From Mycolicibacterium aichiense (lineage in GTDB: Bacteria; Actinomycetota; Actinomycetes; Mycobacteriales; Mycobacteriaceae), in contig NZ_AP022561.1 of assembly GCF_010726245.1 (NCBI RefSeq), positions 4,526,001 through 4,590,000 on the forward strand: 64,000 bases of DNA, in the 5' to 3' direction. A program made the position numbers and the translations under genes. Positions 1-8,309 of this stretch are shown one piece after another. Below the pieces are notes generated by a model, which saw only the letters and a list, made by a program, of their open reading frames with translations, did no database searches and was not told the DNA's origin. Numbering within the stretch: position 1 is the stretch's first letter; every line of letters begins with the position of its first letter.

Positions 1-142
1 ATTTACCAGTCCGTGCCGTGAGACGGTAGCACCCAAGGGAGGGATTGGGCGCCCCCTGTTTGTCAAGTATTTGTGGTGTGGCTACCGGGTTCTTGTCCGC
101 TATATGACCGCAGGAACTGCACCGCAGCGATTTAATCAAACA

Positions 143-670
143 ATGACTGACCCACGCGAACTAGAAGCAAAAATGGCATTGGACCAAGCGTTTGCAGAAC
201 TAGACGGGCAGCACACCGAACTCGCGGGGCTCCAATCCAAGGCCAAGGACATAATCGGGTTACTGACGCTCGCCGCGACCTTCCTCGGTGCGTTTGGCAA
301 GGCATACTCCGACAGCGTTCTGCATTCGGTGATGGACATGTCAGGTTGGGTTCTTGCGGCGTTTGTGATGCTCCCCGTTGTCACTGCGCTCGCCGCGATC
401 TACGTCATGAAGCCACGCAGCGGCTGGATGTTCACACTTGACGGTAGTTCGATGGCCACCGACATGCGTGGCCGCGCACCGGACGTGAAGTTTCAGAGCG
501 CTGAATCGCTTTACTTGGCATACGTCGGAAAGATCACCGAGCTGCTAGACGCCAACCAACCTCACCTTAAGCGGCGGAAGTGGGCATTATGGACCGCTCT
601 CCTCACGCTGCTGTGTACCGTGGCATTCACGGGAGGGCTGGTCCTGACTTCGCACCCAGTCAAGACCTGA
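143..670 (+). CDS. Uncharacterised three-helix membrane protein, PycTM/SLATT-like topology
   Basis: Predicted 175-residue membrane protein. A charged amphipathic N-terminal helix (about 1-36) leads into TM1 (37-56) and TM2 (69-89). A cytosolic stretch with a second amphipathic helix (about 117-146) follows, then TM3 (147-168) and a short tail. Two TMs, a soluble helix and a third TM is the layout of DUF5706/PycTM and SLATT-type proteins, some of which are membrane effectors of phage-defence systems. That likeness is topology only; no sequence family could be confirmed. I prefer the ATG at 143; in-frame starts also exist at 104 and 71. Codons are clearly less GC-rich than in neighbouring genes (AAT, AAA, TTT are used), which suggests horizontal acquisition. 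A phage remnant lies downstream. Confidence 0.6.
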   Translation: MTDPRELEAKMALDQAFAELDGQHTELAGLQSKAKDIIGLLTLAATFLGAFGKAYSDSVLHSVMDMSGWVLAAFVMLPVVTALAAIYVMKPRSGWMFTLDGSSMATDMRGRAPDVKFQSAESLYLAYVGKITELLDANQPHLKRRKWALWTALLTLLCTVAFTGGLVLTSHPVKT

Positions 671-705
671 TCACAGTCCTTCTGTAGATCAAAGGGAATA
701 GTGGG

Positions 706-840
706 ATGACAGATAATAAAGAAGAGCCGGACCTCGGCGATGTAAAGGGTTCGAAGTCCACGCAAATTAGGCCCGACGACAAGCCCAAGTGGCCTGGTGA
801 GCCGGACCTAAGGTCAGTCGAAGGCTCTCCGCGAGCCTGA
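706..840 (+). CDS. 44-residue acidic peptide, EPxLxxVKG motif
   Basis: Small gene starting ATG at 706 behind a purine-rich ribosome site (AAAGGGA, 691-697). The product is very hydrophilic, with no membrane segment or Cys. It contains EPDLGDVKGSKST near the N-terminus and a decayed second copy, EPDLRSVEGS, near the C-terminus. The same motif is in the next small gene, so this is probably a real coding repeat and not chance. It lies 35 bp after the membrane protein gene on the same strand and may be co-transcribed with it. Function unknown. Confidence 0.45.
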   Translation: MTDNKEEPDLGDVKGSKSTQIRPDDKPKWPGEPDLRSVEGSPRA

Positions 841-884
841 ACCCGCCGCCCACGAAACGCTCCTCTTCGGCAGAGGGAGGGCCA

Positions 885-1043
885 ATGACGAACCCCAACC
901 CGGAAGACATCGGGTCGAACACCGACTGCGAAGGCCCCGGCGTCCAGGGGCCGGAGCCGACCCTGGACTACGTCAAGGGCTACGAGTCCACGCGTGCGGA
1001 AGACAAACGAGACGTTGAGTACCGCAGTTCCGATGGCAACTGA
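885..1043 (+). CDS. 52-residue peptide, second copy of EPxLxxVKG module
   Basis: Small gene starting ATG at 885 behind a strong ribosome site (GAGGGAGG, 873-880). It encodes a hydrophilic peptide containing EPTLDYVKGYEST, which matches 8 of 13 positions of the motif in the peptide encoded at 706-840 (E, P, L, V, K, G, S, T). The underlying DNA is also similar, which points to a tandem duplication. The gene runs into the 3' edge of the decayed capsid gene on the other strand, so its last residues may lie in former phage DNA. Function unknown. Confidence 0.45.
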   Translation: MTNPNPEDIGSNTDCEGPGVQGPEPTLDYVKGYESTRAEDKRDVEYRSSDGN

Positions 1044-1762
1044 CGGCGATCAGCTTGCCGCCGCCGATGGTGAACTTGCCGCACCGGCTCGGCAGCACCA
1101 CGACGTGCCCGACGCGCCACGGACCCCGCACTGCGATCAAATCGCTTGTGAAGTAGGTGGATTCATGGGTGGCGACGTTGGCGGGGCCGAGCGCGGACAC
1201 GATGGCCGTCCTGTCGATGATCAGGCCGCTGTTGGCGGTCATCTCGTTGTTGACGACGACCGGCAACGACAGGAGCCGTTCCACGGCGCCGGTGGTTCCC
1301 GCACCCAGCAGGCTGCTGTTGTAGTCGGTGCCGGTCTTGAGTTTGCGGAATTCGCCCCAGCCCAGCGGACCGAGCACGATGTGGGTGGGTGTTCCGCGGT
1401 TGGTCTGCAGGGCGGCATCAGGTCGATCAGCCCGTCGAGGCTGTCGGTGATCGGCCCAGCGTCGACCGCGCCCGTGGTGTTGAGCAGACCTGCCACGGGG
1501 GCGTTGACCGGGCTCGGTTCGGCCTGGGCGAGGAGTGCGGCGTCGGCTTTGCGAACCAGGGCGCGGGACACCGAGGAGGCGATCTGCTCGGCGGTCTGCG
1601 GCTGGTTGAATTGCTCGCGCGAAAGGCGCGCCAGCATGGTCGCTTTCGACGTGTACACGAGGGCCTCGGACCGGGCCGGTTCGGCTTCGTCGAGTTCGGC
1701 GCCCTCAGCCTTGAAAGTCGCGCTGTCGTCGTCGATGAATGCGACGCGGGTGACCGGGCAGT
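1041..1762 (-). pseudogene. HK97-type phage major capsid protein, truncated and frameshifted
   Basis: Reading leftwards from about 1762, the frame gives a typical HK97-fold capsid core: VAFIDDDSATFKAEG, SEALVYTSKAT, LSREQF and VSRALVRKAD, then LLNTTG. At about 1400-1425 the frame breaks: the homologous continuation (LQTNRGTPTHIVLGPLGWGEFRKLKTGTDYNSSLLG, here split over two phrases: LQTNRGTPTHIV, then GPLGWGEFRKLKTGT) is in another frame and runs on to SRCGKFTIGG near 1065. The N-terminal delta domain and everything upstream (protease, portal, terminase) are missing. The 5' end is joined directly to a 13E12/DUF222 fragment. This is a non-functional prophage relic. End points are approximate. 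Confidence 0.8.
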
Positions 1763-2049
1763 CGCCGCATCGCCAGCCCATAGTTCAGGTAGCTGCCCGC
1801 CTTCGCGAGGCTGATCCGCAGCGCGGCAGACACCTCCGCTCCCACCGCCGCCCACGTGTCGACCGCCCAGTCGGCGCGTTCACCCCGCTCACGACGGCGC
1901 AGTTCGAACAGTTCGGCGATGGCCGCCAGCCGCCGCGCAGTGGCCTGATTCTCCGCCCTGGCCGACACACCGATGCTGACCAGCAGGGCCCGCGGCTCCG
2001 CCCTGTCGGACGGCTTGAAATAGTCGTGCAGCTGACTTTTTCCGAACAT
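1755..2049 (-). pseudogene. 13E12/DUF222 family protein, N-terminal fragment
   Basis: From an ATG at 2049 the minus strand encodes about 95 residues typical of the start of mycobacterial 13E12 repeat (DUF222, usually with a C-terminal HNH nuclease) proteins: SARAENQATARRLAAIAELFELRR, best recognised by RAENQ, RRLAAIAELFELR, then ERADWAVDTWAAV, EVSAALRIS and SYLNYGLAMR. Homology stops at about 1760, where capsid coding sequence begins in a different frame. The remaining several hundred residues, including any HNH domain, are absent. The start codon lies inside a LexA palindrome, as expected for SOS-controlled members of this family. Confidence 0.75.
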
Positions 2050-2057
2050 ATGTTCGG
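2042..2057. promoter_or_regulatory. LexA (SOS) box, perfect palindrome
   Basis: CCGAACATATGTTCGG is a perfect 16-bp palindrome that contains CGAAC-N4-GTTCG, the core of the mycobacterial LexA box. It overlaps the ATG of the truncated 13E12 gene on the minus strand and ends 15 bp before the GTG of the pyridoxamine-oxidase-like gene on the plus strand. 13E12 genes are known members of the mycobacterial SOS regulon, so the site probably belonged to that gene and may now also affect its divergent neighbour. Confidence 0.8.
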
Positions 2058-2072
2058 TACTACGCTCGGGGG

Positions 2073-2528
2073 GTGACAAGCTGGCGGGATGTCCACGCGG
2101 GCGCACCCGAGTTCGCCCGGCGGGTGCAGTCGCTGTTCGACGCCCACAAGCACAAGACCATTGCGACGCTGCGTGCCGACGGGTCACCGCGAATCTCCGG
2201 CATCGAATGCACCTTCGCCGACGGAGAGCTCACGTTCGGCTCAATGCCCAACGCGCGCAAGGGTTCCGACCTACGTCGCGATCCTCGCTTCGCGCTGCAC
2301 ACCGCCACGGTCGACCCGGTCGACGGCGCAGAAGCGGAATGGCCCGGCGAGGCGAAGATCGCCGGACGGGCCGTTCACTCCGGTTCCATCTCCGACGGCC
2401 CCGACAGCGACCTCTTCCGCGCCGACATCACCGAAGTCGTGCTCACCCACCTCAACGACGCCGCCACGCTGCTCGTCATCGAGTGGTGGACACCCGCCCA
2501 CGGCCTGAACGTCGTCGAGCGCGAATAG
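2073..2528 (+). CDS. Pyridoxamine 5'-phosphate oxidase-like, FMN/F420 split-barrel protein
   Basis: 151-residue split-barrel protein. The N-terminal part (HKHKTIATLRADGSPRISG, residues about 25-43) is the usual first strands of the PNPOx-like fold, in which flavin or F420 binds at a dimer interface. FGSMPNARKGSDLRRDPR is the following strand-helix region. Such proteins in mycobacteria reduce small molecules with F420 or bind flavin or heme; the specific reaction cannot be told. The GTG start at 2073 gives the full fold. The gene sits 15 bp from a LexA box and is followed, convergently, by the dienelactone hydrolase gene. Confidence 0.8.
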   Translation: MTSWRDVHAGAPEFARRVQSLFDAHKHKTIATLRADGSPRISGIECTFADGELTFGSMPNARKGSDLRRDPRFALHTATVDPVDGAEAEWPGEAKIAGRAVHSGSISDGPDSDLFRADITEVVLTHLNDAATLLVIEWWTPAHGLNVVERE

Positions 2529-2531
2529 CCC

Positions 2532-3329
2532 TCAGAACAGCCGGTCCTTGAGGAACTGGACAACCCGCTTGCGTGCCTCGAAGGCCGGGTGCCCGTCGAC
2601 CTCGCGCACCTCGAGGGCGAGCACCGAATGCGCAATCCGGCTGAAGCCGCCCGCGTTGCCCTTCGACGAGTCGATCTCGATGACCTCGAACGCGTCGCCG
2701 AGCCGGTCCTTGAGCGTCGTGAACCGCTCGGCCGGTGCCATCGGATCCTCGCTGAAGCGCAGACCCATCGCGCACAAGCCCTCGTCGGCGGCCCGCTTCT
2801 CGATCACTTTCAGCTCGGCCTCACTCATCCCGGGGTCGCGCTTCTGCTTGGGCGTCAACCCGATCGGCACCGACGGCTGACTGAGGACCGAGGCCAGCAC
2901 ACTGTCGTCGACGGCGGCCGCCAGCGCGAAACCACCGGAGAAGCACTGCCCGATCACCCCGACGCCCTTGCTGCCGCTCTTCTCCTTCACGTCCCGCGCC
3001 AGCGCTCGCAGGTAATGCGACACCGGCCGATCCTTGTTCGTCGCGAACGCGGCGAACTCCCGGGCCACGCACGCTCGCGCCAGCACCGGCACCATCGCCG
3101 GCGTCATCGACGGCGCCTCCGGAGTGCCGAACAACGACGGGATGGCCACCGTGAAACCGTTGTCCACCAGATAGTTTCCCAATGCCAGCACGCCGGGGTG
3201 CACGCCGGGAATCTCCGGGATCAGCACCACCCCGGGGCCCTCGCCCTTGCGGTAGACGTCATGGGTGATACCGGCTGCCGTGAAGGGCTCGCCGACCCAT
3301 CCGGTCAGGTCGGCTTCAGGTCCGGGCAT
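2532..3329 (-). CDS. Dienelactone hydrolase family protein
   Basis: 265-residue alpha/beta-hydrolase of the dienelactone hydrolase family. VVLIPEIPGVHP corresponds to the oxyanion and first strand region. The nucleophile elbow is GQCFSGG with Cys129, Cys being the characteristic DLH nucleophile instead of Ser; HSVLALEV near the C-terminus probably carries the catalytic His. ATG at 3329 is chosen because GAGGAG lies just upstream and residues further upstream are low-complexity. Members hydrolyse cyclic lactones or esters, but many are uncharacterised. It ends 4 bp from the convergent oxidase-like gene. Confidence 0.85.
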   Translation of the reverse strand: MPGPEADLTGWVGEPFTAAGITHDVYRKGEGPGVVLIPEIPGVHPGVLALGNYLVDNGFTVAIPSLFGTPEAPSMTPAMVPVLARACVAREFAAFATNKDRPVSHYLRALARDVKEKSGSKGVGVIGQCFSGGFALAAAVDDSVLASVLSQPSVPIGLTPKQKRDPGMSEAELKVIEKRAADEGLCAMGLRFSEDPMAPAERFTTLKDRLGDAFEVIEIDSSKGNAGGFSRIAHSVLALEVREVDGHPAFEARKRVVQFLKDRLF

Positions 3330-3342
3330 CGACGTCTCCTCA

Positions 3343-3981
3343 TCAGCCGGGCGGCAGGGGCTTCTGCGTCTGTGTGGCAACGGCCAGCGTACGGAAGTCG
3401 TCACTGCTCCCGGCCCCGGTTATGGCCAGTTGAGCCGGGCCGGCCTGACTGTCGAGCCGGGTGGTCCACACCGGCTCGGTGCCCTCGCCGCCCTCGTAGA
3501 CAATCCACTTCACCCCATCGACGTCCTGGGCGCCGGTGGGATACATCGACGAGTGGATCGAGCCCACCAGCGCCTGCTCGTCGGCATTGCTCTGGGTCAG
3601 GCTCACATACATCTTGGACGCGGCGAGGTAGCCGACGGTCGCGGTGACGGCGCGTTGGCGCTGCCCGGTGGCGTCGGTGCGGCCGGCGTCGATTCCGCCG
3701 CGGCTGCCGGAGTTGGCCCGCCAACCGGCCGGCACCTGCGGCAACCGGATCGGAATCGCCAGCGTCTCGGCGTCGGCCTTCAGCGCGGCGGCGGCGTCAT
3801 ACGGCGGTGGCGTCCCGTCGCGAGGGCTGTCGGGCCGCACCGAACACATCCCCACCAGCCCGGCCAGCGCGATGCAGGCCACGATCAAGGGAGCCAGCGA
3901 CCAGAACATGTCGCGACCGTCCTGGAGCAGCCGGGGCTTGGGCTCCCGGGGCGGTATGCCGGTCTCGGACGGGGTACTCAC
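3343..3981 (-). CDS. DUF4245 membrane-anchored protein (Rv1100 type)
   Basis: 212-residue protein with a short cytosolic N-terminus, one transmembrane segment (FWSLAPLIVACIALAGLVGM, about 28-47) and an extracytoplasmic domain of DUF4245 type (PQVPAGWRANS, then MYVSLTQSNADEQAL and WIVYEG). The GTG at 3981 is preferred over longer in-frame starts, which would overlap glpX. It is divergent from glpX with 55 bp between starts, the same arrangement as Rv1100/Rv1099c in M. tuberculosis. Function unknown; the domain is probably on the cell-envelope side. Confidence 0.85.
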   Translation of the reverse strand: MSTPSETGIPPREPKPRLLQDGRDMFWSLAPLIVACIALAGLVGMCSVRPDSPRDGTPPPYDAAAALKADAETLAIPIRLPQVPAGWRANSGSRGGIDAGRTDATGQRQRAVTATVGYLAASKMYVSLTQSNADEQALVGSIHSSMYPTGAQDVDGVKWIVYEGGEGTEPVWTTRLDSQAGPAQLAITGAGSSDDFRTLAVATQTQKPLPPG

Positions 3982-4036
3982 GCCCGCCAGTATCCCAGGT
4001 CTGGACGGCTGACCGGCTTCTGGGACAATCTCAGCC

Positions 4037-5068
4037 ATGCCAGACGCCCGCCGCCGTGAAGCGCCAGATCGCAACCTCGCCCTCGAATTGGTTCGGGTAA
4101 CCGAAGCAGGCGCCATGGCCGCCGGCCGGTGGGTCGGCCGAGGTGACAAAGAAGGCGGTGACGGCGCGGCCGTCGACGCCATGCGTGAGCTGGTCAACTC
4201 GGTGTCGATGCGCGGCGTCGTGGTGATCGGTGAGGGCGAGAAGGACAACGCCCCGATGCTCTACAACGGTGAAGAGGTCGGCAACGGCGACGGGCCGGAC
4301 TGCGACTTCGCCGTCGACCCGGTGGACGGCACCACCCTGATGAGCAAGGGCATGCCGAACGCGATCTCGGTTCTCGCGGTGGCCGAGCGCGGCGCGATGT
4401 TCGACCCGTCGGCGGTCTTCTACATGAACAAGATCGCCGGTGGTCCCGACGTCGCCGACTTCATCGACATCACCTCACCGATCGCCGCCAACATCCAGCG
4501 CATCGCCAAGGTCCGCAAGGCCTCGGTCTCCGACATCACCGTCTGCATCCTCGACCGGCCCCGGCACGCCAAGCTGATGGCCGAAGTCCGCGAAGCGGGC
4601 GCCCGTATCCGGCTGATCTCGGACGGCGACGTCGCAGGCGCCATCTCGGCCTGCCGCCCGGAGTCCGGCACCGATCTGCTCGCCGGCATCGGCGGCACGC
4701 CCGAGGGCATCATCACGGCCGCCGCGATCCGGTGCATGGGCGGCGAGATCCAGGCCCAACTGGCGCCCACCGATGACGAGGAGCGCCAGAAGGCCCTCGA
4801 CCGCGGCCACGATCTGGATCGGGTCCTGACGACCAAGGACCTGGTCGCCGGGGAGAACGTCTTCTTCTGCGCCACCGGCGTCACCGACGGTGACCTGCTC
4901 AAGGGCGTCCGCTACTTCGGCGGCGGGTGCACCACCCAGTCGATCGTCATGCGGTCGAAGTCCGGCACCGTCCGGATGATCGACGCCTATCACCGGCTTT
5001 CCAAGCTCAACGAATACTCCGCGGTGGATTTCACCGGGGACAAGACCGCCGCATATCCACTCCCCTAA
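4037..5068 (+). CDS. glpX: Class II fructose-1,6-bisphosphatase
   Basis: 343-residue GlpX enzyme that removes the 1-phosphate from fructose 1,6-bisphosphate, the key gluconeogenic step. GEGEKD (65-70) and the metal-binding DPVDGTT (94-100) are in the expected places, and the C-terminal [19 protein letters not shown] region is typical. M. tuberculosis relies on a single GlpX for growth on non-carbohydrate carbon. fumC follows 12 bp later, a likely operon joining gluconeogenesis to the TCA cycle, as in Rv1099c-Rv1098c. Confidence 0.97.
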   Translation: MPDARRREAPDRNLALELVRVTEAGAMAAGRWVGRGDKEGGDGAAVDAMRELVNSVSMRGVVVIGEGEKDNAPMLYNGEEVGNGDGPDCDFAVDPVDGTTLMSKGMPNAISVLAVAERGAMFDPSAVFYMNKIAGGPDVADFIDITSPIAANIQRIAKVRKASVSDITVCILDRPRHAKLMAEVREAGARIRLISDGDVAGAISACRPESGTDLLAGIGGTPEGIITAAAIRCMGGEIQAQLAPTDDEERQKALDRGHDLDRVLTTKDLVAGENVFFCATGVTDGDLLKGVRYFGGGCTTQSIVMRSKSGTVRMIDAYHRLSKLNEYSAVDFTGDKTAAYPLP

Positions 5069-5080
5069 GAAAGGCGTTTG

Positions 5081-6493
5081 ATGACCGACAGTGCTGTCGA
5101 GGGCGAATACCGCATCGAGCACGACACGATGGGCGAGGTCCGGGTTCCGATCAACGCCCTGTGGCGCGCCCAGACCCAGCGGGCCGTCGAGAACTTCCCG
5201 ATCTCCTTCCGCGGTCTGGAGCGCACCCAGATCCGCGCGCTGGGCTTGCTGAAAGCCGCTTGCGCACAGGTGAACAAGGACCTGGGCAAGCTGTCCGCGG
5301 AAAAGGCCGACGCGATCATCGCCGCCGCCGGTGAGATCGCCGACGGGCTGCACGACGACCAGTTCCCCATCGACGTCTTCCAGACCGGTTCGGGCACCAG
5401 CTCCAACATGAACGCCAACGAGGTGATCGCCTCGATCTGTGAGCGCAACGGCGTGACGGTGCACCCGAACGACGACGTGAACATGTCGCAGAGCTCCAAC
5501 GACACCTTCCCCACCGCCACCCACATCGCGGCGACGGAAGCCGCTGTGCGCCATCTCATTCCGGCGCTCGAGGTGCTGCACGAGTCGCTGGCCGGCAAGG
5601 CCCGCCAGTGGCGCACCGTGGTGAAGTCCGGGCGCACCCACTTGATGGATGCCGTCCCGGTGACCCTTGGCCAGGAGTTCGGCGGCTATGCCCGCCAGGT
5701 CGAGGCCGGCATCGAACGAGTGAAGGCCACCCTCCCCCGCCTCGGCGAGCTGGCCATCGGCGGCACCGCGGTCGGCACCGGCCTCAATGCCCCGGACGGC
5801 TTCGGCGCCAAGGTCGTCGACGTGCTCGTCGAGCAGACCGGTCTGGCCGAATTGCGCACGGCGAAGGACTCTTTCGAGGCCCAGGCCGCGCGCGACGGGC
5901 TGGTGGAGGCCTCCGGCGCGCTGAAGACCATCGCCGCGTCGTTCACCAAGATCGCCAACGACATCCGCTGGATGGGTTCGGGCCCGCTGACCGGATTGGG
6001 CGAACTCCAACTCCCCGACCTCCAGCCGGGCAGCTCGATCATGCCGGGCAAGGTCAACCCGGTGATCCCCGAAGCGGTCACCCAGGTGGCCGCACAGGTC
6101 ATCGGCAACGATGCCGCCATCACGGTCGGCGGCCTGTCGGGCGCGTTCGAGCTGAACGTGTACATCCCGATGATGGCGCGCAACCTGCTGGAGTCGTTCA
6201 CCCTGTTGTCCAACGTGTCGAAGTTGTTCGCCACCAAGTGCATTGACGGCCTGATCGCCAACGAGGAGCACCTGCGCGAGCTGGCCGAGTCCTCCCCGTC
6301 GATCGTGACGCCGCTGAACTCGGCGATCGGCTACGAGGAGGCCGCGAAGGTCGCCAAGCAGGCTCTGAAAGAGAAGAAGACGATCCGGCAGACGGTCATC
6401 GACCGCGGCCTGATCGGCGACAAGCTCTCCGAGGAAGAACTCGACAAGCGCCTCGACGTGCTGGCCATGGCGAAGGTCAAGCCGGGCGACTAA
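5081..6493 (+). CDS. fumC: Class II fumarate hydratase
   Basis: 470-residue FumC-type fumarase that interconverts fumarate and malate. The family signature [11 protein letters not shown] lies at about 317-327; [10 protein letters not shown] and SSNDTFPTA form other active-site loops, and GRTHLMD carries the conserved His. Length is normal for oxygen-stable homotetrameric class II enzymes. ATG at 5081 is preferred over the adjacent TTG and has AGAAAGG upstream. Second gene of the glpX operon; transcription probably ends at the hairpin at 6528-6562. Confidence 0.97.
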   Translation: MTDSAVEGEYRIEHDTMGEVRVPINALWRAQTQRAVENFPISFRGLERTQIRALGLLKAACAQVNKDLGKLSAEKADAIIAAAGEIADGLHDDQFPIDVFQTGSGTSSNMNANEVIASICERNGVTVHPNDDVNMSQSSNDTFPTATHIAATEAAVRHLIPALEVLHESLAGKARQWRTVVKSGRTHLMDAVPVTLGQEFGGYARQVEAGIERVKATLPRLGELAIGGTAVGTGLNAPDGFGAKVVDVLVEQTGLAELRTAKDSFEAQAARDGLVEASGALKTIAASFTKIANDIRWMGSGPLTGLGELQLPDLQPGSSIMPGKVNPVIPEAVTQVAAQVIGNDAAITVGGLSGAFELNVYIPMMARNLLESFTLLSNVSKLFATKCIDGLIANEEHLRELAESSPSIVTPLNSAIGYEEAAKVAKQALKEKKTIRQTVIDRGLIGDKLSEEELDKRLDVLAMAKVKPGD

Positions 6494-6527
6494 AAGTCGA
6501 TGACGCCGCCGTCGGGCGGCGCTGACT

Positions 6528-6562
6528 ATCGAGGGGCCGGGTTCACAACCCGGCCCCTCGAT
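6528..6562. terminator. Hairpin terminator after fumC
   Basis: Perfect 16-bp inverted repeat (ATCGAGGGGCCGGGTT and its complement) with a CAC loop, 35 bp after the fumC stop. No T-run follows, which is common for mycobacterial terminators. Confidence 0.75.
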
Positions 6563-6821
6563 GGCGTTATGCGCGAAAACTCGGCATGGAGTCCCACGGC
6601 TGACAATGCCGTATCACCATCGGGACAGCTAACCCGAATTTCAACATTGCTCGCGATGGCAAATACATGGACACACGTTTGCGCGCGAGGTTCGGCCGAC
6701 GGGGGACGCGCCCGACCGCTGGGAACACGGCCGAATTTAGCTGTGGCAACGTCAATTTCGTGAACTTCTGTCGCGCGGGACAACCCACCTTCGCCGATCT
6801 GTGACAATTTTGCCGAAATCC

Positions 6822-6851
6822 TTGACCGCCGATTCAGCAAATGTCTACATT
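6822..6851 (+). promoter_or_regulatory. Candidate sigma-A promoter of the PGRS gene
   Basis: TTGACC (6822-6827), an 18-bp spacer and TACATT (6846-6851) fit a mycobacterial housekeeping promoter and would give a leader of roughly 55 nt before the ATG at 6914. The rest of the 420-bp space between fumC and this gene (6494-6913) holds the fumC hairpin and otherwise no gene or RNA that I can recognise; it is noticeably less GC-rich than the surroundings. Confidence 0.45.
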
Positions 6852-6913
6852 GAGCCATCCGCTCGCAGCAAACAATCAAGTTCGCACGGTGGCGTTGAAT
6901 CAAGGGGGTTCGC

Positions 6914-8308
6914 ATGTCCAAACACCGCAAGGTCGGCCGTCCCGCAGGCAGGTCAGCACGGCGATGCATCACCGCCGGGGTCGGCGGAACAGCGATGCTG
7001 AGTGTCGGCGTCCTGCTCGCGTCCTCCCCCGACACACCGCCCCCGGTGACCGGTTCGCCCGCCGTCCAGCTGGCGTCGTTCGGATCGCCGCTGGCACCCG
7101 CACCCTTGAACCCCGGCACGGACCTGTGGTTCCTCGACAACCACAACTCGTTGATCGGCGGTGCATTCACACCCAACGCGCTCGCCTCCGCTGTCACCGT
7201 TAACGGTTTCGACGTCTTTCGGCCGATCGGCCGTGGTGGTTGGCTGATCGGTGACGGACTCGACGCCCAAGCCGGCTGCACGGGTACTGAATGCAACGGC
7301 GGCAACGCCGGGATCTTGTTCGGCCGCGGTGGTGACGGCCTGAACGGAGGCAACGGCGGCGACGGCGGACTCTTCTTCGGCGCCGGCGGGACCGGCGGGA
7401 CCGGCCTGGCCGGCCAAGTCGGTGGCCGCGGCGGAAACGGCGGACTCTTCTTCGGCGCGGGCGGCGCCGGCGGCCAGGGCGGCACCGGCACTGCGGGCAC
7501 CGCCTCGTCGGTGACCGGAGGCAAGGCCGGAAACGGCGGCCAGGGCGGAAGCGGCGGATTCTTCGGCGGCTCGGGTGGCATCGGCGGCAAGGGCGGCACC
7601 GGCGGGGCCGGTTACGGCAACCCGTCGGGCGTGGTGCCGCCTGGTGCCGGTGGTGACGGCGGCGACGCCGGGGCAGGCGGCAGCGGCGGGATCTTCGGCG
7701 GCACCGGGGCGACCGGCAACGGCGGCGACGGTGGCACCGGCGGAAATGGTGTCAACAGCGACGATTCCACCGAGCCGGCCGGCAGTGGCGCCGACGGCGG
7801 CAACGGCGGCGCGGGCGTGGTCGGCGGCACGGGAGGCCAAGGCGGTCAAGGTGGTACCGGCGGAGCGAACCTCGGCACGAACGGCACCGGCGGAACCGGT
7901 GGCGGCGGCGGCAAGGGCGGTAAAGGTGGCACCGGCAACGTGACCGGCGGCACTGGTGGCCAAGGCGGTCAGGGCGGTACTGGCGGCCAGGGCGGCACCG
8001 GCTCGGGGGCTGCGGGAGGCGGCGCCGGCACCGCCGGACAGGGTGGCCAGGGCGGGACGAGCTCTACCGGAGCAGGCGGCAAGGGCGGAAAGGGCGGCAC
8101 CGGCGGTACCGGCGGCTCGACCGGAGCGGGAGGGACCGGCGCAAACGGCGGAACCGGGGGCGCCGGTGGCGGTGGTGGCGCCGGCAGCAGTGGCGCGACG
8201 CCCGGTAACGGCGGAAACGGCACGAACCCGGGCAACAACCACAACGGCGCCAACGGCGGCACGGGTGGTGCCGGTGGCAGCGGAGGCGACGGAGCCGGCG
8301 CCGCCTAG
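6914..8308 (+). CDS. PGRS-like glycine-rich secreted protein without a PE domain
   Basis: 464 residues. The basic N-terminus followed by a hydrophobic stretch and a PPPVTG break (about 1-50) looks like an export signal. A unique segment follows (NSLIGGAFTPNALASAVTVNG, best read as NSLIGGAFTPNALA) with GWLIGDGLD and a Cys pair (CTGTEC). From about residue 120 to the end the protein is almost entirely GGxGG repeats of PGRS type, including two copies of GGLFFGAGG. There is no PE or PPE domain. A ribosome site (AAGGGGG) precedes the ATG. The stop is 1 bp from the convergent antiporter gene. Surface or wall location is inferred; function unknown. Confidence 0.8.
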   Translation: MSKHRKVGRPAGRSARRCITAGVGGTAMLSVGVLLASSPDTPPPVTGSPAVQLASFGSPLAPAPLNPGTDLWFLDNHNSLIGGAFTPNALASAVTVNGFDVFRPIGRGGWLIGDGLDAQAGCTGTECNGGNAGILFGRGGDGLNGGNGGDGGLFFGAGGTGGTGLAGQVGGRGGNGGLFFGAGGAGGQGGTGTAGTASSVTGGKAGNGGQGGSGGFFGGSGGIGGKGGTGGAGYGNPSGVVPPGAGGDGGDAGAGGSGGIFGGTGATGNGGDGGTGGNGVNSDDSTEPAGSGADGGNGGAGVVGGTGGQGGQGGTGGANLGTNGTGGTGGGGGKGGKGGTGNVTGGTGGQGGQGGTGGQGGTGSGAAGGGAGTAGQGGQGGTSSTGAGGKGGKGGTGGTGGSTGAGGTGANGGTGGAGGGGGAGSSGATPGNGGNGTNPGNNHNGANGGTGGAGGSGGDGAGAA

Positions 8309-8309
8309 C

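Noticed and set aside
1041..2049. Functional prophage or integrated element
   Set aside because: No integrase, portal, terminase or intact capsid gene; both recognisable genes are truncated or frameshifted, and no att repeat could be identified.
4475..6271. 598-codon minus-strand frame across glpX and fumC
   Set aside because: Antisense shadow of two confirmed enzymes; composition-driven, no ribosome site, no recognisable domain.
6914..8308. Dense short repeats that could suggest a CRISPR array or satellite DNA
   Set aside because: Repeats are in-frame GGxGG codons of a PGRS-type protein, without conserved direct repeats separated by unique spacers.
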